DNA of 64,000 nt, from assembly GCF_900564155.1 (NCBI RefSeq), contig NZ_LS999839.1, positions 803,097 to 867,096 on the forward strand, given 5' to 3'. A program made the translations under genes and the position numbers. The DNA comes from Pedobacter schmidteae. Its GTDB lineage: Bacteria > Bacteroidota > Bacteroidia > Sphingobacteriales > Sphingobacteriaceae. Shown here one piece after another: positions 54,806 to 63,932 of the stretch (the first letter of the stretch is position 1; each line of letters opens with the position of its first letter). Below the pieces are notes generated by a model. That model saw only the letters and a program-made list of their open reading frames with translations. It made no database searches and was not told the DNA's origin.

Positions 54806-55636
54806 ATGGAGATGGCAAAAACGAAGCTACTGATTGTTACACACGAGATGTCGCCTTTCCTTGAACTCACAAAGATTTCTGAAATTACCCGTCAACTACC
54901 ACAGGCAATGCAGGATAAAGGATTTGAAATCCGCATATTGATGCCAAGGTTTGGGAATATTAATGAAAGAAGGAACAGATTGCACGAGGTTATCCGTCTT
55001 TCAGGAATGAACATTATTATTGATGATAATGACAATCCTTTAATCATTAAGGTGGCTTCTATTCCGGCTGCACGTATGCAGGTTTATTTTCTTGACAACG
55101 AAGATTATTTTCAGCGGAAGTACGTTTTCAGGGACAAAGAGGATAAATTTTATGCAGACAATGACGAAAGAACAATTTTCTTTTGCAAAGGTGCACTGGA
55201 AACAGTTAAGAAACTAGGCTGGGCTCCTGATATTGTACACTGCCATGGCTGGATGACCTCACTGGTACCAGCTTATATCAAAACTACTTATAAAAACGAT
55301 CCTACTTTTAAAAATTCAAAAGTGGTGTATTCTATTTATGAGAACTGCTTTACTGAAACCTTAAATGCTGATCTTCATAAAAAAGCCATCATGAATTCGA
55401 TGACTGCTGAAGACACCAAAATGTTTGAGAATGCAGACTGCAATGTATTGCATATGGGTGCCGTAAGTTACTCGGACGGAGTGGTATTGGCTGATGAAAA
55501 TATACACAGCAATGTGTTAAAATTTGTTAAAGATTCTAATAAACCAACTTTAGCTTATAATTTAACAGAAAATTTTGAAAACTTCTATGCTTTATATGAG
55601 GAGATTTCAAATGAAGAATTGGCTTCAATAGCATAA
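54806..55636 (+). CDS. GT5 glycogen/starch synthase-type protein, N-terminal domain only
   Basis: 276 residues against about 480 for a full glycogen synthase. It matches the N-terminal GT5 domain: LLIVTHEMSPFLELTKISEI, EIRILMPRFGNINE, VYFLDNEDYFQRKY and DIVHCHGWMTSLVPAYIK. The C-terminal Rossmann domain with the E-x7-E site is missing, with no downstream fragment or frameshift visible, so synthase activity is doubtful. Such short forms are common in Bacteroidota between panC and DUF4270. ATG 54812 is an alternative start. Confidence 0.85.
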   Translation: MEMAKTKLLIVTHEMSPFLELTKISEITRQLPQAMQDKGFEIRILMPRFGNINERRNRLHEVIRLSGMNIIIDDNDNPLIIKVASIPAARMQVYFLDNEDYFQRKYVFRDKEDKFYADNDERTIFFCKGALETVKKLGWAPDIVHCHGWMTSLVPAYIKTTYKNDPTFKNSKVVYSIYENCFTETLNADLHKKAIMNSMTAEDTKMFENADCNVLHMGAVSYSDGVVLADENIHSNVLKFVKDSNKPTLAYNLTENFENFYALYEEISNEELASIA

Positions 55637-55659
55637 ACTCAGGTATTATTAAATTATAT

Positions 55660-57114
55660 ATGAAATTTACAAAACAAGACTTATTAACCATGTTGATAGG
55701 TCTTTTTCTTTTTGCTTCCTGTAAAGACTCCAACACCATTGGTTTGGACCTGAATGAAGACTACGCAATTAAAGGAACGCTGATGGATACTGCAACCATC
55801 AAATCTCAGACCTTAAAAGATGACCCAACCTCGGGTGTAGGATTGGTAAGACATCCTTTGGGCTTCATGAATGATCCTATTTTTGGTAAAACAGAAGCCA
55901 GTTTGGCTATGGCAGTAGGCCGCCCGGGCAATGCCGGATACTCGTTTGGCACCAATGCTACCATCGATTCGGCAGTACTGGTTTTGCCTTATTCTACTCA
56001 GTTTTATGGTGATACCACAACTTCAACCTATACAGTTAAGGTGAACCAGCTAACCAACGATATTTCTAAGGAAACCTCATATCTGGTTAATAAAGTATGG
56101 CCTGCCGAAGCTACCGTTCTGGGAACTTATACCGGAAAAATAAAACCAAATACCCGGTTCAAAATTTCGGATATTGTAAGTGGCAAACCAGATACACTTA
56201 AATCTGTGGTACCGCAAATCCGCATTAAGCTGGACAATAATTTCATCCTTAACAACATCATTAAGCTCGATTCGGCAACCTTATCTACCGCAAATAACTT
56301 TTATAAATCTTTTAAAGGTTTTAATGTTACTGCAACAGCAACAGGTGATGGCGGAATGATGTTCTTTAATTTTGGAGGAACTGACGGAAAGATTGAAATC
56401 TATTACAAAAAGCAAAACGCAACTACGACAACAGCTATAGATACTGTGGCGGTTAACTTCCCGATCGCAAATTCTGCAGGGCCTGTAACAGCTTCTATCA
56501 AACATACTTATACCGGAACCGCTGTTGAGACACAGTTAAACAACCCTAATGCAACTTATCCGGTTACTTACCTGCAGGCATTGGCGGGCTTAAAAAACAA
56601 AATTTCTTTCCCTTATTTAAAGGAATTCCTTGCTGACTTAAAAAAACCGAAGAACGGAGGCAACCCAAACACAAAGGCAATTATTAACAAAGCGGAACTG
56701 GTTATTGACCTAAGCAACGGCACAGATATTATTCCTTTTAGCGCAGCACAGCGCCTGGCCTTTTATCGTTATGATATAGCCGGACAAAGGGCCAACGTGC
56801 CTGACAATGACAATAGTATACAGGGTTCGTACAATGGCGACCGCAGGGCATTAGGCGAATTGCTGTTTGGCGGCTATTTTGACTCGGTAAACAAAAGATA
56901 TATATTTACTGTTACCAGCTATATTCAGGATTTGCTGGACGGAAAAACGGAGGATTATGGAACATTTTTGGCGCCTAGCTCGTTAACAGAGTTTAATGTG
57001 AACCCTCCTGTAACATCGGCAGCACGTTCTATTATCAATAAACATAAAAAAGACCCTACGTCAGGAAAGACCTCAGGACTGAAATTAAATATTTACTATA
57101 CTCAGATCAATTAA
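55660..57114 (+). CDS. DUF4270 lipoprotein
   Basis: 484 residues. A signal peptide ends in a lipobox (FASCKD, Cys21). It begins KDSNTIGLDLNEDY and continues as a beta-rich domain with GFMNDPIFGKTEASLAMAVG and, near the C-terminus, FTVTSYIQDLLDGK, as in DUF4270, a Bacteroidota-specific family of unknown function. It lies 23 bp after the GT5 gene on the same strand, so the two are co-transcribed; the arrangement GT5-DUF4270-glmS recurs in the phylum. Confidence 0.88.
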   Translation: MKFTKQDLLTMLIGLFLFASCKDSNTIGLDLNEDYAIKGTLMDTATIKSQTLKDDPTSGVGLVRHPLGFMNDPIFGKTEASLAMAVGRPGNAGYSFGTNATIDSAVLVLPYSTQFYGDTTTSTYTVKVNQLTNDISKETSYLVNKVWPAEATVLGTYTGKIKPNTRFKISDIVSGKPDTLKSVVPQIRIKLDNNFILNNIIKLDSATLSTANNFYKSFKGFNVTATATGDGGMMFFNFGGTDGKIEIYYKKQNATTTTAIDTVAVNFPIANSAGPVTASIKHTYTGTAVETQLNNPNATYPVTYLQALAGLKNKISFPYLKEFLADLKKPKNGGNPNTKAIINKAELVIDLSNGTDIIPFSAAQRLAFYRYDIAGQRANVPDNDNSIQGSYNGDRRALGELLFGGYFDSVNKRYIFTVTSYIQDLLDGKTEDYGTFLAPSSLTEFNVNPPVTSAARSIINKHKKDPTSGKTSGLKLNIYYTQIN

Positions 57115-57134
57115 ATTCATCTGAATTTGTAGTC

Positions 57135-57175
57135 AAATCCCCCGAGAATAATTAATTTCGGGGGATTTATTTTTT
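57135..57175 (+). terminator. Terminator of the DUF4270 gene
   Basis: An 11-bp stem AAATCCCCCGA (57135-57145) with 57158-57168, 12-nt loop, followed by ATTTTTTAT. Confidence 0.88.
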
Positions 57176-57197
57176 ATACTAAATATAACCTTATTGT

Positions 57198-59036
57198 ATG
57201 TGTGGAATAGTTGGTTACATCGGCCATAGAGAAGCCTGGCCTATTGTCATTAAAGGCCTTAAAAGATTAGAATACCGCGGGTACGACAGTGCCGGTATTG
57301 CCCTGATCAATGATTCGGGATTAAACATCTATAAAAAAGCCGGCAAGGTCAAGGAACTGGAAAACTTTGCTGAAGGAAAAAATTTATCCGGAACAATTGG
57401 CATCGGCCATACCAGGTGGGCAACCCATGGCGCGCCGTCAGACAGAAACTCCCACCCTCATACCTCCAACAATGGAAAATTAACCATTATCCATAATGGA
57501 ATTATAGAAAACTACGCCACTTTAAAAGAAGAATTGATCAGCAGGGGGCATGAGTTTAAAAGTGATACCGATACGGAAGTATTGGTCCACCTGATTGAAG
57601 AAATCTACAAAAATGACAACACCGACCTTTTGGAGGCAGTTAGGCTTGCGCTTAACGAAGTTACAGGTGCTTACGCCATTGTAATTATGGACGAAGACCA
57701 GCCTGGACAACTGATTGCAGCCCGAAAAGGAAGTCCAATGGTAATTGGCGTAGGTGATGGCGAATACTTTATCGCTTCGGATGCCACCCCTATTGTTGAA
57801 TACACCAAAAACGTGATTTATCTGAATGACAACGAAATTGCCTTTTTAAAACGCGATGAGTTGATGATCAAACGTTTGGACAATGTTATTCAAAGTCCTT
57901 ATGTGCAGGAGCTGGAGCTAAAGCTGGAAATGCTGGAGAAAGGCGGCTATGAGCATTTCATGCTAAAAGAGATATACGAACAGGCACGCTCGATAAGAGA
58001 CTGTATGCGTGGACGGATTTATCCAATAGAAGGCAAGGTACAGCTGGGAGGCATCAAGGAATATGCCGATAAGTTAAAGAATATTGACCGTATTATTATT
58101 GTAGCCTGCGGAACATCCTGGCACGCAGGATTGGTAGGCGAGTACCTGATTGAAGAATATGCAAGAATACCAGTTGAGGTAGAGTATGCTTCGGAATTCA
58201 GATACAGAAATCCAATCATTACAGAAAAAGACGTGGTTATTGCCATTTCACAATCAGGAGAAACGGCTGATACCATGGCTGCTATTGAAATGGCCAAAGA
58301 AAAAGGCGCCACCATTTTTGGCGTTTGTAATGTGGTTGGCGCATCTATTCCACGGTTAACCCATGCGGGCGTATACACGCATGCCGGACCGGAAATTGGA
58401 GTGGCTTCTACCAAGGCATTTACTGCACAGGTTACCGTACTTACCCTAATGGCCTTTTACATGGCACAACAAAAAGGCACTTTGACCCACTCTAAATTGG
58501 TAGAGTTGTTAACGGAACTGGATTGCATTCCTGACAAGATTCAGCATGCACTGGAGTCCAATGAAATGATCAAGGAAATTTCAGAGAAATTTAAGAATTC
58601 CAGAAACTGCCTGTTTCTGGGTAGGGGAAGCGGATTCCCTGTGGCATTGGAAGGCGCCTTAAAGCTTAAGGAGATCTCCTATATCCATGCCGAAGGTTAT
58701 CCTGCAGCGGAGATGAAACACGGCCCTATTGCCCTGATTGATGAGGAGATGCCGGTAGTGGTAATTGCTACCAAAAACTCATCTTACGAAAAGGTAATCA
58801 GCAACATACAGGAAGTTAAAGCAAGAAAGGGAATTGTGTTGGCTATTGTAACCGAGGGTGATGTTGAAGTGAAGAAAATGGTTGATTACTGTATTGAGAT
58901 TCCTGATTCAAGCGAAGCGTTTTTACCATTGCTGGCTACCATACCATTACAATTGCTATCGTACCACATCGCTGTTTTGAGAGGTTGTAATGTTGACCAA
59001 CCCCGAAATCTGGCCAAATCAGTTACGGTGGAATAA
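57198..59036 (+). CDS. glmS: Glutamine-fructose-6-phosphate aminotransferase
   Basis: 612 residues, normal length. It makes glucosamine-6-phosphate, the entry to peptidoglycan and LPS amino sugars. Cys2 is the glutaminase nucleophile (MCGIVGYIGHREAWPIV), with EYRGYDSAG and GHTRWATHG in the same domain; two SIS domains follow with ACGTSWHAG and SQSGETADT, and the C-terminal PRNLAKSVTVE is typical. No glmS ribozyme is seen upstream; the 83-bp gap holds only a terminator. Confidence 0.97.
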   Translation: MCGIVGYIGHREAWPIVIKGLKRLEYRGYDSAGIALINDSGLNIYKKAGKVKELENFAEGKNLSGTIGIGHTRWATHGAPSDRNSHPHTSNNGKLTIIHNGIIENYATLKEELISRGHEFKSDTDTEVLVHLIEEIYKNDNTDLLEAVRLALNEVTGAYAIVIMDEDQPGQLIAARKGSPMVIGVGDGEYFIASDATPIVEYTKNVIYLNDNEIAFLKRDELMIKRLDNVIQSPYVQELELKLEMLEKGGYEHFMLKEIYEQARSIRDCMRGRIYPIEGKVQLGGIKEYADKLKNIDRIIIVACGTSWHAGLVGEYLIEEYARIPVEVEYASEFRYRNPIITEKDVVIAISQSGETADTMAAIEMAKEKGATIFGVCNVVGASIPRLTHAGVYTHAGPEIGVASTKAFTAQVTVLTLMAFYMAQQKGTLTHSKLVELLTELDCIPDKIQHALESNEMIKEISEKFKNSRNCLFLGRGSGFPVALEGALKLKEISYIHAEGYPAAEMKHGPIALIDEEMPVVVIATKNSSYEKVISNIQEVKARKGIVLAIVTEGDVEVKKMVDYCIEIPDSSEAFLPLLATIPLQLLSYHIAVLRGCNVDQPRNLAKSVTVE

Positions 59037-59063
59037 TTTAGCCCAGACTTGTAAAATTTATTC

Positions 59064-59099
59064 GAGCCTGTATCATTAGCGTGATACAGGCTCTTTTTT
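59064..59099 (+). terminator. Terminator of glmS
   Basis: A perfect 12-bp stem GAGCCTGTATCA (59064-59075) with 59082-59093, 6-nt loop, followed by six T. Confidence 0.92.
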
Positions 59100-59124
59100 G
59101 CCTAATTCTTTAGGGCTATTTCAG

Positions 59125-59553
59125 TCAAAATGGCAAATCTCCCGACGGATCGGTAAGATCTGTATACTCAGTTTCACTTTTCGGCGTAGTACCTTCGCTG
59201 CTTACAGGGGTCTGCTCAAAATCGCTTTTCCTACCCAGAATGGTAAAATTTTCGGCAACCACCTCTGTTACATACTTTTTTATTTTCTCTCTGTCTTCAA
59301 AAGAACGGGTACGCAATTTCCCTTCAATATAAACCAACTTACCCTTTTGCAGATACTTAGAAGCGACCTCTGCCAGTCCTCTCCACAAAACAATATTGTG
59401 CCACTCCGTTTGCTCTACTCTTTTGCCGTCTTTGTTATAGGTTTCTGAAGTTGCCAAAGGAAAACTGGCTACTGTTACACCTCCATCTAAATGTCTGACT
59501 TCAGGGTCTTTGCCCAGATGCCCTACTAAAATAACTTTGTTAATACCTGACAT
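59125..59553 (-). CDS. ssb: Single-stranded DNA-binding protein
   Basis: 142 residues. OB fold (1-105: INKVILVGHLGKDPEVRHL, FPLATSE, TEWHNIVLW, VYIEGKLRTRSFED), then a short disordered linker and the acidic tip DPSGDLPF used to recruit repair proteins. It lies 3 bp after mutY, so it may be a second, repair-linked ssb; whether another copy exists in the genome cannot be seen. Confidence 0.95.
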   Translation of the reverse strand: MSGINKVILVGHLGKDPEVRHLDGGVTVASFPLATSETYNKDGKRVEQTEWHNIVLWRGLAEVASKYLQKGKLVYIEGKLRTRSFEDREKIKKYVTEVVAENFTILGRKSDFEQTPVSSEGTTPKSETEYTDLTDPSGDLPF

Positions 59554-59556
59554 GAA

Positions 59557-60618
59557 TTATGGTTTTTCTAAGTAATTAAAATGCATATTCATAAAATTGG
59601 TGATCACCTTAGGCTGTGGCAAATCGTCAAACTCCTGTAATGAGACCCATTTTATATCTGCATTCTGATTAAAGTTAATGATATAATTATCTAAACCAAA
59701 AAATTGAACATATATAGTTTGGTGTGTCAGTAAATGTTTTTGTTGGCTTAAAGCAGTGATCCTGCAGTCATTACCGAAGGCATTTTGTACTTGTTGTGCA
59801 AAGTGCGCCGGCTGTTCGTGATAAGGCTGGTCTGTTTCCAGCAAAGGGAAATCATACAACTCCTGCCATATATCGCCTGCACTACGTTTTTTTACCAAAA
59901 TTTTCTCGTCGGCTATACCCACAAAATAATTAAAGTAACGGGTACGTTTTTTGAGCTTATTTAATTTAACCGGTAGTGTGCCGACCAGATTATGCTGTCT
60001 GGCATGACATCCTACCTGAAGCGGACAAATGTTACAATCGGGCGATTTTGGCTTGCATTGAAGCGCACCAAATTCCATAATGGCCTGGTTATAGATGGCA
60101 GCCTCCTGTCCTTCAATAAGCGACTGGGCAAGCGCTGCAAACTCCTTTTTCCCATGGGTACTATTGATAGGTTCGGCAATACCAAAATAGCGCGACAGTA
60201 GCCGGAAAACATTACCATCCAGCACGGCCTTCGATTCGTTGGAAGAAAAGGAAGCAATGGCTGCAGCTGTATATTCGCCAATTCCTTTTAGTTTAATCAA
60301 CTCCTGATAGGTCGTAGGAAACACTCCATTGTATTCGTCACGCACCTGCATGGCAGTGACAAGCATATTTCTTCCCCGCGAGTAATACCCCAATCCCTGC
60401 CACAATTTGAGCACCTGTGTTTCTGTGGCCGCAGCGAAATGGCCCACAGTAGGATAGCTTTGCAAAAAGCGGTTAAAATATGGGAGCCCTTGTTCGACCC
60501 GGGTTTGTTGTAAAATCACTTCCGATAACCAGATGATATAGGCATCGGTAGTACCCCTCCAGGGAAGATCTCTTTTATGAATTAAGTACCAGTTTAGGAT
60601 TTCAGATTGAAAACTCAT
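59557..60618 (-). CDS. mutY: A/G-specific adenine DNA glycosylase MutY
   Basis: 353 residues. MutY removes adenine paired with 8-oxoguanine. The helix-hairpin-helix LKGIGEYTAAAIASFS is followed by the catalytic Asp in AVLDGNVFRLLSRYFG. The 4Fe-4S cluster Cys residues are spaced C-x6-C-x2-C-x5-C in CKPKSPDCNICPLQVGC. The C-terminal NUDIX-like 8-oxoG-recognition domain (about 230-350) is complete. Start ATG 60616-60618; co-transcribed with ssb. Confidence 0.96.
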   Translation of the reverse strand: MSFQSEILNWYLIHKRDLPWRGTTDAYIIWLSEVILQQTRVEQGLPYFNRFLQSYPTVGHFAAATETQVLKLWQGLGYYSRGRNMLVTAMQVRDEYNGVFPTTYQELIKLKGIGEYTAAAIASFSSNESKAVLDGNVFRLLSRYFGIAEPINSTHGKKEFAALAQSLIEGQEAAIYNQAIMEFGALQCKPKSPDCNICPLQVGCHARQHNLVGTLPVKLNKLKKRTRYFNYFVGIADEKILVKKRSAGDIWQELYDFPLLETDQPYHEQPAHFAQQVQNAFGNDCRITALSQQKHLLTHQTIYVQFFGLDNYIINFNQNADIKWVSLQEFDDLPQPKVITNFMNMHFNYLEKP

Positions 60619-60727
60619 GGCAGTAAAAATACGGCGTAATTATTTGATTTTCGTAAAACTTGCAATCCGGTGATAGAAGATCTGACAAATAAATCATCTT
60701 TTATTTTCCTATCTCATTAAAAAGCAA

Positions 60728-60735
60728 TACTTTTG
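60728..60735 (+). promoter_or_regulatory. -7 promoter box for the HU gene
   Basis: TACTTTTG, a full TAnnTTTG match, 55 bp before the ATG at 60791; the leader is A/T-rich. Confidence 0.55.
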
Positions 60736-60790
60736 CAACCCCAAAACATTTATAAAATACAACACACAGTAAATTAATAAAACAAAAAAT

Positions 60791-61093
60791 ATGACTAAGG
60801 CAGATATTATTTCAGAAATATCAACGAAAACAGGAATTGAAAAGGTAGATGTACAAGAAACCGTTGAGGCATTTTTCAAGGTCATCAAAAACAGTATGAT
60901 CGGTGGCGAAAATGTATACGTAAGGGGTTTTGGTAGTTTTGTTGTAAAAAAGAGAGCACAAAAAACTGCAAGAAATATTTCAAAAAACACTGCAATTATT
61001 ATCCCTGAACACTTTGTACCAAGTTTCAAACCAGCAAAAGTATTTGTTGACAAAGTGAAAAGCAACTCAAAAAAACTTAGCGTAGAAGCTTAA
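60791..61093 (+). CDS. HU/IHF-family nucleoid protein
   Basis: 100 residues. MTKADIISEISTKTGIEK, VEAFFKVIKNSM and the DNA-binding beta-arm region GENVYVRGFGSFVVKKRAQK, then ARNISKNTAIIIPEHFVPSF, fit the DNABII family (HU or IHF-alpha type). It bends DNA as a dimer. The TPR gene starts 5 bp after the stop, so they may share a transcript. Confidence 0.95.
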   Translation: MTKADIISEISTKTGIEKVDVQETVEAFFKVIKNSMIGGENVYVRGFGSFVVKKRAQKTARNISKNTAIIIPEHFVPSFKPAKVFVDKVKSNSKKLSVEA

Positions 61094-61098
61094 TAGCC

Positions 61099-61968
61099 AT
61101 GATAAAAAGTATCCGTTCCAAACAAATTATTCTAATAAGCGCTATCGTTTTGCTAGTAGCATTTTTGTTTACGAGGGATATCAAAGGTTTGGTAAAGCCT
61201 AAAGAAGATACCACTGCTGCTGTTCCTCAGCCCGGGCAAATGCCAGCTTCAGAAACAGCAGCTATCAATTTAACTGAGGTTTCTACTACTGGTAAAAATT
61301 TATTGAACGCCAGTCTCGCAGCAGAGATCAACACATTAGAGAACTCCTATAAATCTGCATCCGAGCCCAATAAAGCTTCGGCAGCAAAGTTATTGGCCCA
61401 AAAATGGGATGATCTGGAACAAGCTGTTCCAAGTGCGCTTTATTTGGAGATTGTAGCTAATAAAGAGCCAACCTTAAACAACTGGTTATTAACCGGCGAA
61501 AGGTTCTTAAAAGCTTTTGACAACTCGCGGGACAGTTTGCTACAACCGGCCTTGTTACAAAAAGCCAATGCGGCCTATACCAATGCGGTAGCAGCAGATT
61601 CGACCAGTGCAGATGCCAAAACAGGTTTGGGAATTACCATAGTAAATGGAATGGGTATGCCAATGCAGGGTATTGCCATGCTGATGGACGTAGTGAAAAA
61701 GGCCCCAAAAAATTTAAAGGCCAATATGAGCCTGGGTACCTTTGCCATAAAATCAGGTCAGTTTGACAAAGCCATCACCAGGTTTAACCACATCATTGCT
61801 ATAAAACCGTCACCGGATGCTTATTTTTACTTAGGTACTGCATACGAGAACCTGGGTAAGAATGAGGAAGCTATTGATGCTTATTTAAAAAGCAAAAAGT
61901 TAGCTGCCAATGCTACTTTATCAAAATTTATTGATGATAAAGTGGTTGAACTAAAAAACAAGAAATAA
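61099..61968 (+). CDS. Membrane-anchored TPR protein
   Basis: 289 residues. A membrane segment (residues 8-25, QIILISAIVLLVAFLF) places the rest outside the cytoplasm. After a Pro/Thr-rich spacer, TPR motifs lie at about 165-275 (KANAAYTNAVAADSTSADAK; NLKANMSLGTFAIKSGQFDK; PDAYFYLGTAYENLGKNEEA). It is probably a scaffold for protein complexes; the partner is unknown. Confidence 0.85.
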   Translation: MIKSIRSKQIILISAIVLLVAFLFTRDIKGLVKPKEDTTAAVPQPGQMPASETAAINLTEVSTTGKNLLNASLAAEINTLENSYKSASEPNKASAAKLLAQKWDDLEQAVPSALYLEIVANKEPTLNNWLLTGERFLKAFDNSRDSLLQPALLQKANAAYTNAVAADSTSADAKTGLGITIVNGMGMPMQGIAMLMDVVKKAPKNLKANMSLGTFAIKSGQFDKAITRFNHIIAIKPSPDAYFYLGTAYENLGKNEEAIDAYLKSKKLAANATLSKFIDDKVVELKNKK

Positions 61969-61999
61969 ACAGATTTAAAAATATTTAAAATTTAAAACT

Positions 62000-62089
62000 A
62001 TGCCAAGCGGTAAAAAAAGAAAAAGACATAAAATGGCTACTCACAAACGCAAAAAACGTTTAAGAAAAAACAGACATAAGAAAAAATAA
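62000..62089 (+). CDS. 29-residue basic AURKAIP1/COX24-domain protein
   Basis: ATG 62000 to TAA 62087-62089 encodes 29 residues, 20 of them Lys, Arg or His, beginning MPSGKKRKRHKMATHK. This matches the tiny AURKAIP1/COX24-domain proteins (relatives of mitochondrial mS38 and the mycobacterial small-subunit protein bS22), which bind the ribosome small subunit. It lies between the TPR gene and rng and ends just before a strong terminator. The family match is from recognition, not a search. Confidence 0.75.
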   Translation: MPSGKKRKRHKMATHKRKKRLRKNRHKKK

Positions 62090-62101
62090 TTTTTTCGTGT
62101 T

Positions 62102-62169
62102 ATTGCTAAACAAACTAAGGCTAGGATTTGATCGTAGCCTTAGTTTGTTGGTAGCAATGTTTTTTTTTA
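62102..62169 (+). terminator. Long two-part terminator
   Basis: Inner 15-bp stem (AACAAACTAAGGCTA with its complement) closed by an outer ATTGCT/AGCAAT pair (62102-62107 with 62153-62158) and followed by a ten-T run. It ends the transcript containing the 29-residue gene. Confidence 0.9.
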
Positions 62170-62214
62170 TTGTCCATGTGTTAATAAGGCCGTGTGCCTT
62201 AAAATCTGTAGCTT

Positions 62215-63765
62215 TTGGTAAAGGAACTAATTATAGATTCATCTCCTTCGGGAGTAACCATAGCTTTAGTTGAAGACAAACAACTTGTAGAACTTCATAA
62301 GGAGCAGATCAATAACAATTACGCTGTTGGAGACATCTATTTAGGCCGTATAAAGAAAATTATGCCCGGCCTAAATGCTGCGTTTGTTGATGTCGGCTAT
62401 GAAAAAGATGCTTTTTTGCATTATTTCGATCTTGGTCCTCAAGTTCAATCTTTAATAAAGCTTACTAAAATCAAGCGTAATGGCTCTGTTAATGGTACAC
62501 TATTAGATAATTTCAAACTAGAAGCAGACATTAACAAAGCAGGAAAAATATCAGAGGTTGTAAATAAAAACCTCGTATTACCTGTCCAGATCGCAAAAGA
62601 ACCAATCTCAACAAAAGGACCCCGGTTAAGTTCTGATCTTTCTATTGCAGGAAGATATATTGTATTGGTTCCCTTCTCTAATGTCATCTCGATTTCCAAA
62701 AAAATTAAGAGCAATACAGAACGTAATCGTCTAAAAAAGATTATTGAAAGTATTAAGCCTAAGAATTTTGGAGTGATCATCCGAACGGTTTCGGAAGGAA
62801 AGGGTGTTGCCGAACTTCAAAAAGACTTACTGGATTCTGTAACGAAATGGGAAAACTTTATTAAAAAGTTACCTGATGCAGAACCCTCTAAGCGTGTTTG
62901 GGGTGAAATGGATCGTACTTCCACATTGATCCGTGATATTTTAAGTACAGACTTTACAAATGTTTATGTAAACGACAATAGTCTTTTCGAAGATATCCGC
63001 TCATATGTACATGAGATCTCTCCGGAAATGGAAAAGATTGTAAAACTTTACAAACATAAGGAGCCTATATTTGAGCATTTCGGCATCGAAAAGCAAATTA
63101 AAAATGCTTTCGGGAAAACGGTAAACCTGGCAGGTGGTGCCTACCTGGTGGTAGAACATACGGAAGCCCTGCACGTAATTGACGTAAACAGCGGAAACAG
63201 AACAGCAAGTAAGGAAAATCAGGAAGAAAATGCCCTCCAGGTAAACAAAGAGGCGGCAAAAGAAATTGCCCGTCAATTGCGTTTACGCGATATGGGAGGT
63301 ATTGTTGTAATTGATTTTATTGATATGCACAAACCTGCAAACAGGAAAATATTATTTGATCACCTAAGGGATCTGATGATGTTGGACCGTGCAAAGCATA
63401 CCATACTGCCGCCAAGTAAATTTGGCCTTGTTCAAATCACCCGCCAACGTGTACGGCCAGAGATGAACATTGTAACCAGCGAAAAATGCCCGACTTGTGA
63501 TGGTACGGGGGAGATTAAGGCCAGCATTGTTTTAATGGATGACATTGAAAATAATCTGACCTATATTTTGCAGGAGCAAAACGAAAAAAATATTACGCTT
63601 TGTGTACACCCGTACATCGAGGCATTTATTAAAAAAGGATTTATTTCCTTACAATGGAAGTGGTTTTTTAAATTTGGACAGCGCATAAAAATCAAAGCAG
63701 TTCCATCTTACCACCTTACAGAATTCCATTTTATTTCTTCAAAAGACGAAGAGATCAAGTTATAA
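62215..63765 (+). CDS. rng: Ribonuclease G (RNase E/G family)
   Basis: 516 residues. It processes 5' ends of rRNA and decays mRNA. An S1 domain (about 37-110, GDIYLGRIKKIMPGLNAAFV) precedes the catalytic region with Asp in IDVNSGNRT and VVIDFIDMHKP. The zinc-link motif is CPTCDGTGE. It lacks the long C-terminal degradosome arm of RNase E. The start is TTG at 62215-62217: the codon two before it is a TAG stop, and no ATG lies between. A terminator follows. Confidence 0.95.
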   Translation: MVKELIIDSSPSGVTIALVEDKQLVELHKEQINNNYAVGDIYLGRIKKIMPGLNAAFVDVGYEKDAFLHYFDLGPQVQSLIKLTKIKRNGSVNGTLLDNFKLEADINKAGKISEVVNKNLVLPVQIAKEPISTKGPRLSSDLSIAGRYIVLVPFSNVISISKKIKSNTERNRLKKIIESIKPKNFGVIIRTVSEGKGVAELQKDLLDSVTKWENFIKKLPDAEPSKRVWGEMDRTSTLIRDILSTDFTNVYVNDNSLFEDIRSYVHEISPEMEKIVKLYKHKEPIFEHFGIEKQIKNAFGKTVNLAGGAYLVVEHTEALHVIDVNSGNRTASKENQEENALQVNKEAAKEIARQLRLRDMGGIVVIDFIDMHKPANRKILFDHLRDLMMLDRAKHTILPPSKFGLVQITRQRVRPEMNIVTSEKCPTCDGTGEIKASIVLMDDIENNLTYILQEQNEKNITLCVHPYIEAFIKKGFISLQWKWFFKFGQRIKIKAVPSYHLTEFHFISSKDEEIKL

Positions 63766-63783
63766 CAAGAGCACTATTGCTCC

Positions 63784-63824
63784 AAACAGGCCTAATTTCA
63801 TACAGAGATTAGGCCTGTTTTTTA
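63784..63824 (+). terminator. Terminator of rng
   Basis: A perfect 13-bp stem AAACAGGCCTAAT (63784-63796) with 63808-63820, 11-nt loop, followed by T residues. Confidence 0.92.
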
Positions 63825-63932
63825 TCTACCTCTTATTTCCGGAATTTAGCCTAAATTCGTAAACACAGTAAAGCTTTTATAGATGGAGGAACATACCGGG
63901 TTAATCCGAGGAGTTAATAAAAATTAAATCAA

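Noticed and set aside
57115..57197. Possible glmS ribozyme upstream of glmS
   Set aside because: The gap is only 83 bp and is filled by a terminator; no ribozyme core is visible.
59098..59448. A 116-codon plus-strand frame opposite ssb
   Set aside because: Antisense to the OB fold of ssb and begins right at the glmS terminator.
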